Source: Clostridia bacterium
GTDB taxonomy: Bacteria; Bacillota; Clostridia; Oscillospirales; Acutalibacteraceae
Reading direction: 5' to 3'
Assembly: GCA_017939855.1 (NCBI GenBank)
Contig: JAGAZW010000103.1
Coordinates: 1-8,936, forward strand
Length of the DNA: 8,936 nt
The translations under genes and the position numbers were made by a program. How positions within the stretch are numbered: the stretch's first letter is position 1; each line of letters starts with the position of its first letter. This document shows positions 5,881 through 8,936 of the stretch, one piece after another. The notes under the pieces were generated by a model. The model saw only the letters and a program-made list of their open reading frames with translations, had not been told where the DNA came from and ran no database searches.

Positions 5881-7191
5881 TTAACCCCTCATCCGTTTTT
5901 TGGTTATCTTCACAGATATTATTTTTTTAGTCTGTGACGTAACCGCACATCGCTTTGCAACACCGATCCCATATATCCATACCACACCGTCATCGTCGGC
6001 AATTACCGGCCAAACGGGACGTTCCCGCAATGGCACAGCATATTCTGTATAAAGCTTTTTCAGTGTTTTAGTACCGTTTGACTTATTTAGAAAGATTTTG
6101 TCACCCGGTAAACGACCCCTTACTTCCAATTTTCCAATTATTTTATCACAATCCAGTGTGTTATTTAATAATAAATCGTAAACAATTTCTGAAAAAACAA
6201 TATTTTTTTCAACAAGCTCAACATTATATTGATATTGATGTTGATTTTGACTGTTTTTACTCTCAAAAAACAAGTGTCCCTCTTGAACAGTTGCATAATA
6301 ATTTTTGCTGATACTTGTTTTCGAACCGTTCATACAAACATCATAAATGCTATTAATATGAAAATTATCCGGATAAAAACCCAACCGACTGAAATAGTAT
6401 TTTGAAATGACCCTTTTGGCAATACACTTATCAAGGGAAGTAAAATTTTTTAAGCACAAACCACCTTTTTTTGTGAATCTTAATTCCAACTCGTCGTCTG
6501 CCAATTTTTCAAAAAAATGATTGACTTCATTCAGAGACTCTATCGTCCGTGAAAGTGACCTTTCAATAGAAGGATTTATTTCCTTCAAGATAGGTACTGC
6601 TTTGTGACGAATTTTATTTCGTGAATAATCATCGCATAAATTAGTACTATCTGTAACAAAGCATATATTATTTTTTTTACAATAATCAATTATTTCATCT
6701 CGTGTACAATAAATAAGAGGCCGGACAAACCTATCACGTTTTGCCGGTATTCCACAAAGGCCCTTTAATGCGGTACCTCTTGCGAGGTTAAAAAGCACCG
6801 TTTCAAGATTATCGCTGGAAGTATGCGCAGTAGCTATAACATCAGCGCCGACACTACCCAAAAATTTATATCTTTCGTTTCTTGCAGCAAGTTCAAGACT
6901 TTGTTTTGTTTCCTTTGCAATTAAAGGAATATTGGCACTGCCTAAAAACAATTTTGTTTTGTGTATTTCACATTGTCTTTCAACAAATTTTTGGTCGCTT
7001 TCTGCCTCATTTCCCCTGATTTTATGATTAAAATGAGCTGCATTAACGGTAATGCCCAATTTTCCTTTAAGATTATTCAGAGCAACCAATAGTGCCATTG
7101 AATCGGCTCCTCCCGAAAGGGCCACCGTTACGCACTGACCACTCTTTATAAGTTCAAAGTCGCCAATTGCCTTTAAAATCTTTTCTTCCAT
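5881..7191 (-). CDS. tilS: tRNA(Ile)-lysidine synthetase
   Basis: Attaches lysine to C34 of the CAU-anticodon tRNA-Ile with ATP, changing both its codon (AUG to AUA) and amino acid identity; essential in most bacteria. The 436-residue protein has an N-terminal PP-loop domain with SGGADS (26-31), HFNHKIRG (53-60), ATAHTSSDNLET (120-131) and DSTN...YSRNKIRH (181-196). It also has a TilS C-terminal domain with RGRLPGDKI (358-366) and GTKTLKKLY (373-381). Length and domain order fit the Bacillus/Clostridium form. The ATG directly follows the dnaB stop with no spacer, and no convincing Shine-Dalgarno is seen, which suggests coupling to dnaB translation. The middle region (about 230-350) is more variable, as is usual, and no defect is visible. 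Confidence 0.96.
   Translation of the reverse strand: MEEKILKAIGDFELIKSGQCVTVALSGGADSMALLVALNNLKGKLGITVNAAHFNHKIRGNEAESDQKFVERQCEIHKTKLFLGSANIPLIAKETKQSLELAARNERYKFLGSVGADVIATAHTSSDNLETVLFNLARGTALKGLCGIPAKRDRFVRPLIYCTRDEIIDYCKKNNICFVTDSTNLCDDYSRNKIRHKAVPILKEINPSIERSLSRTIESLNEVNHFFEKLADDELELRFTKKGGLCLKNFTSLDKCIAKRVISKYYFSRLGFYPDNFHINSIYDVCMNGSKTSISKNYYATVQEGHLFFESKNSQNQHQYQYNVELVEKNIVFSEIVYDLLLNNTLDCDKIIGKLEVRGRLPGDKIFLNKSNGTKTLKKLYTEYAVPLRERPVWPVIADDDGVVWIYGIGVAKRCAVTSQTKKIISVKITKKRMRG
5885..5890 (-). promoter_or_regulatory. Ribosome binding site of hpt inside the end of tilS
   Basis: The minus-strand GAGGGG overlaps the last tilS codons, 8 nt before the first hpt ATG. It decides between the two in-frame ATGs of hpt in favour of the upstream one. 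Confidence 0.55.
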
Positions 7192-8562
7192 TTATCTAAA
7201 CACATCCACAGATGTAAATCTGGTAAACTGACCGTCCCAATTAAGATCAATTGTTCTCGTTTCGCCGTGACGGTTTTTAGCCACTATACATTCGGCTTTA
7301 TTAGGATCACTTGTATCCTGATCAGGTGACTTCTCATTATCGTAATATGTATCTCTGTAAAGGAACAAAACGATGTCTGCGTCCTGCTCAATCGAACCGG
7401 AATCTCTTAAATCCGCAAGCATCGGTTTATGAGATTTACCTTTTGTTTCCGTAGCACGTGAAAGCTGAGCACAGGCAATAACCGGAACCTTTAATTCCTT
7501 CGCCATTATCTTTAGTGTTCTTGTGATCTCTGAAATTTCTTGAACTCGGTTATCTGTCGCCTTTGCAGAGTGCATAAGACCGAGATAGTCAATAATTACA
7601 AGATCTACCCTTCTCATTCTGCGAAGCTTTGCCTTCATTTCAGGTACTGTTATATTTGAGCTTTCGTCAAAATATAGGTTTGCCTTTGAAAGATTGTCAC
7701 CTGCTTGTGCCAGTCTTGTCCATTCGTCAGCAGTTAGTTCACCCGTTCTGAGCTTTTCGCTCTTTATTCCGGCTTCACTCGAAAGCAGTCTTTGAGCTAA
7801 CTGGTCACGTGTCATCTCAAGAGAGAAAAAACACACCGTCTTTCCCGCAGTAACCGCAACATTACGCGCAATATTCAGAGCAAACGAGGTTTTACCCATA
7901 CCCGGACGGGCTCCTAAGATTATAAGATCCGATTTATTAAGCCCGGTAATTACCTTATCCAATTCCGATATGCCACTTGGAATTCCTACATAATCATCCC
8001 TTGTTTCAGGGTCAGACATCTTCGAAAGTCGGTCATAGGTTTCGGTTTCAATTATTTGCTTAATGTGTGTAAGCCCACTAATTTCTCTACCCTCACGTAT
8101 TTCATAAATACGCTGCTCTGCAGAGTCAAGCAAAGTCCCCGAATCCTTAACATTTTCACTTACATCCTTTATGATGTTTTGCGCAGCGCTCATCAGGGCT
8201 CTTGCGTAATATTTCTCTCGTACAATAGCAACATATGTAAGCACATTTGCGGAAGACGGAACAGTCTGAGCAAGTTGAGCAAGATATGCTTTGCCACCCG
8301 CTTCATCATATGTTCCGCTTTTTTTAAGCTTTTCCAATAAAGACACAAAATCTATTGTTTGACTCAATTCATACATAGAGGTTATTGCATTATATATTTC
8401 TCTATGCTGAGGGATATAAAAATACTCAGACTTTATTTGCGTTGCAATATCGCTTATACATTTTGGGTCTACAATGATTGAACCTATAACCGCCTGTTCA
8501 GCCTCTACAGAATACGGTGTTTTTCCGCCGTCCATATCAAAAATTAATTTTTCGTTACTCAT
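7192..8562 (-). CDS. dnaB: Replicative DNA helicase DnaB
   Basis: Hexameric 5'-3' helicase at the replication fork, called dnaC in Bacillus. The 456 residues include the N-terminal primase-interacting domain (about 13-115, opening with PYSVEAEQAVIGSI at 16-29), a linker, and the RecA-like domain. That domain carries Walker A GARPGMGKTS (217-226), Walker B VIIDYLGLM (322-330), the QLSRATE loop (366-372), DLRDSGSIEQDADIV (384-398), and KNRHGETRT (429-437) with the probable arginine finger. No intein is present, although dnaB is a common intein site. GGAG at 8569-8572 lies 6 nt before the ATG, within the rplI end; the gap to rplI is 3 nt. The rplI-dnaB order is widespread in Firmicutes and supports the call. 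Confidence 0.98.
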   Translation of the reverse strand: MSNEKLIFDMDGGKTPYSVEAEQAVIGSIIVDPKCISDIATQIKSEYFYIPQHREIYNAITSMYELSQTIDFVSLLEKLKKSGTYDEAGGKAYLAQLAQTVPSSANVLTYVAIVREKYYARALMSAAQNIIKDVSENVKDSGTLLDSAEQRIYEIREGREISGLTHIKQIIETETYDRLSKMSDPETRDDYVGIPSGISELDKVITGLNKSDLIILGARPGMGKTSFALNIARNVAVTAGKTVCFFSLEMTRDQLAQRLLSSEAGIKSEKLRTGELTADEWTRLAQAGDNLSKANLYFDESSNITVPEMKAKLRRMRRVDLVIIDYLGLMHSAKATDNRVQEISEITRTLKIMAKELKVPVIACAQLSRATETKGKSHKPMLADLRDSGSIEQDADIVLFLYRDTYYDNEKSPDQDTSDPNKAECIVAKNRHGETRTIDLNWDGQFTRFTSVDVFR

Positions 8563-8565
8563 AGT

Positions 8566-8936
8566 TTACTCCGTAACCTTAACAATAATTTTTGCAACTA
8601 TTCCTGTATAAAGTTTGATTTCCGCCTCATATTCTCCGAAATTTTTAATGTCTTTAACCGTCATCTTTTTGCGATCTATCTCAATTCCTAAAGTCGCTTT
8701 AACCTGTGCAGCAATTTCTTTAGAGGTAACACTGCCAAACAGTTTACCTGAAGCACCTGCTTTCGCTTTTATAACGACGGTTTTACCGTTAAGATTTTCT
8801 GCCAAAGCTTTTGCTGCAGCAATTTCTTCTTTTTTATGATGCTCTTTTGCCGCTTCACGACTTTTGAGCTCGGAAAGTGCCGCACCATCTGCTTCAATAG
8901 CTAAATTTTTAGGGAAAAGAAAATTTCGGGCATAGC
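8566..8936 (-). CDS. rplI: 50S ribosomal protein L9, 5' end outside window
   Basis: Binds 23S rRNA near the base of the L1 stalk and bridges outward with a long helix. About 122 residues are visible, beginning YARNFLFPKNLAIEADGAAL, which corresponds to about residue 25 of the roughly 148-residue family; about 25 N-terminal residues lie beyond the window. The charged connecting helix (SELKSREAAKEHHKKEEIAA) is followed by the C-terminal RNA-binding domain, with KAGASGKLFGSVTSKEIA and a final IIVKVTE. A TTG at 8803-8805 opens a shorter frame, but the continuous homology upstream shows it is not the start. The gene heads the visible part of the operon, 3 nt before dnaB; rpsF, ssb, rpsR or a gdpP-like gene are common upstream neighbours in Firmicutes. 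Confidence 0.97.
   Translation of the reverse strand, partial: YARNFLFPKNLAIEADGAALSELKSREAAKEHHKKEEIAAAKALAENLNGKTVVIKAKAGASGKLFGSVTSKEIAAQVKATLGIEIDRKKMTVKDIKNFGEYEAEIKLYTGIVAKIIVKVTE

Noticed and set aside
7192..8562. Intein in dnaB
   Set aside because: The Walker A and DLRDSGSIEQDAD regions are continuous and the 456-residue length is that of an intein-free helicase.
8566..8805. A 79-codon frame starting at TTG as a stand-alone gene
   Set aside because: It is the C-terminal part of ribosomal protein L9. Homology continues unbroken upstream to the window edge, so the TTG is an internal Leu codon.
1..8936. Mobile elements, CRISPR arrays, tRNA or rRNA genes
   Set aside because: No transposase or integrase frames, no regularly spaced repeats, and no tRNA-like cloverleaf or rRNA sequence was recognised on either strand.

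Overview
The window is an AT-rich chromosomal stretch from a low-GC Gram-positive, endospore-forming bacterium, most likely a Clostridia member (an Oscillospirales/Ruminococcaceae-type gut anaerobe is my guess). The grounds are an alpha/beta-type small acid-soluble spore protein, strong AGGAGG-type ribosome binding sites, TTG starts, sigma-A promoters of Firmicutes type, and the order rplI-dnaB-tilS-hpt-ftsH. No phage, insertion sequence, CRISPR array, tRNA or rRNA was seen.

Left part (1-2690), all on the minus strand. argG (argininosuccinate synthase) has its own near-perfect sigma-A promoter, with an ARG-box-like site just upstream of the -35. Before it lies nadE (ammonia-dependent NAD synthetase, TTG start). 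Upstream of nadE is the remnant of a nicotinamidase-like cysteine hydrolase. The remnant has lost its start codon, carries three net frameshifts, and has substitutions at the nucleophile-activating Asp, the Lys and a metal ligand. Dead gene and nadE were probably an NAD-salvage pair: nicotinamide to nicotinate, then later deamido-NAD to NAD.

Middle part (2691-3452). A very AT-rich divergent intergenic region precedes two small plus-strand genes, an alpha/beta SASP and a two-helix DUF378 membrane protein, separated by a hairpin. A perfect inverted repeat of 21 bp per arm, starting inside the last DUF378 codons, serves as a bidirectional terminator between DUF378 and the convergent ftsH.

Right part (3453-8936), all on the minus strand. 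This is a tightly packed housekeeping operon read from right to left: rplI (ribosomal protein L9, 5' end outside the window), dnaB (replicative helicase), tilS (tRNA-Ile lysidine synthetase), hpt (hypoxanthine phosphoribosyltransferase) and ftsH (membrane AAA+ protease). Gaps are 3, 0, 4 and 33 nt, so one transcript ending at the 3396-3441 terminator is likely.

Most of the window is ordinary housekeeping DNA, and I found no convincing sign of a new system. The points most worth a second look are the multiply broken nicotinamidase gene feeding into nadE, the possible ArgR operators of argG, and the hairpin between SASP and DUF378 whose T-tract lies on the unexpected strand.
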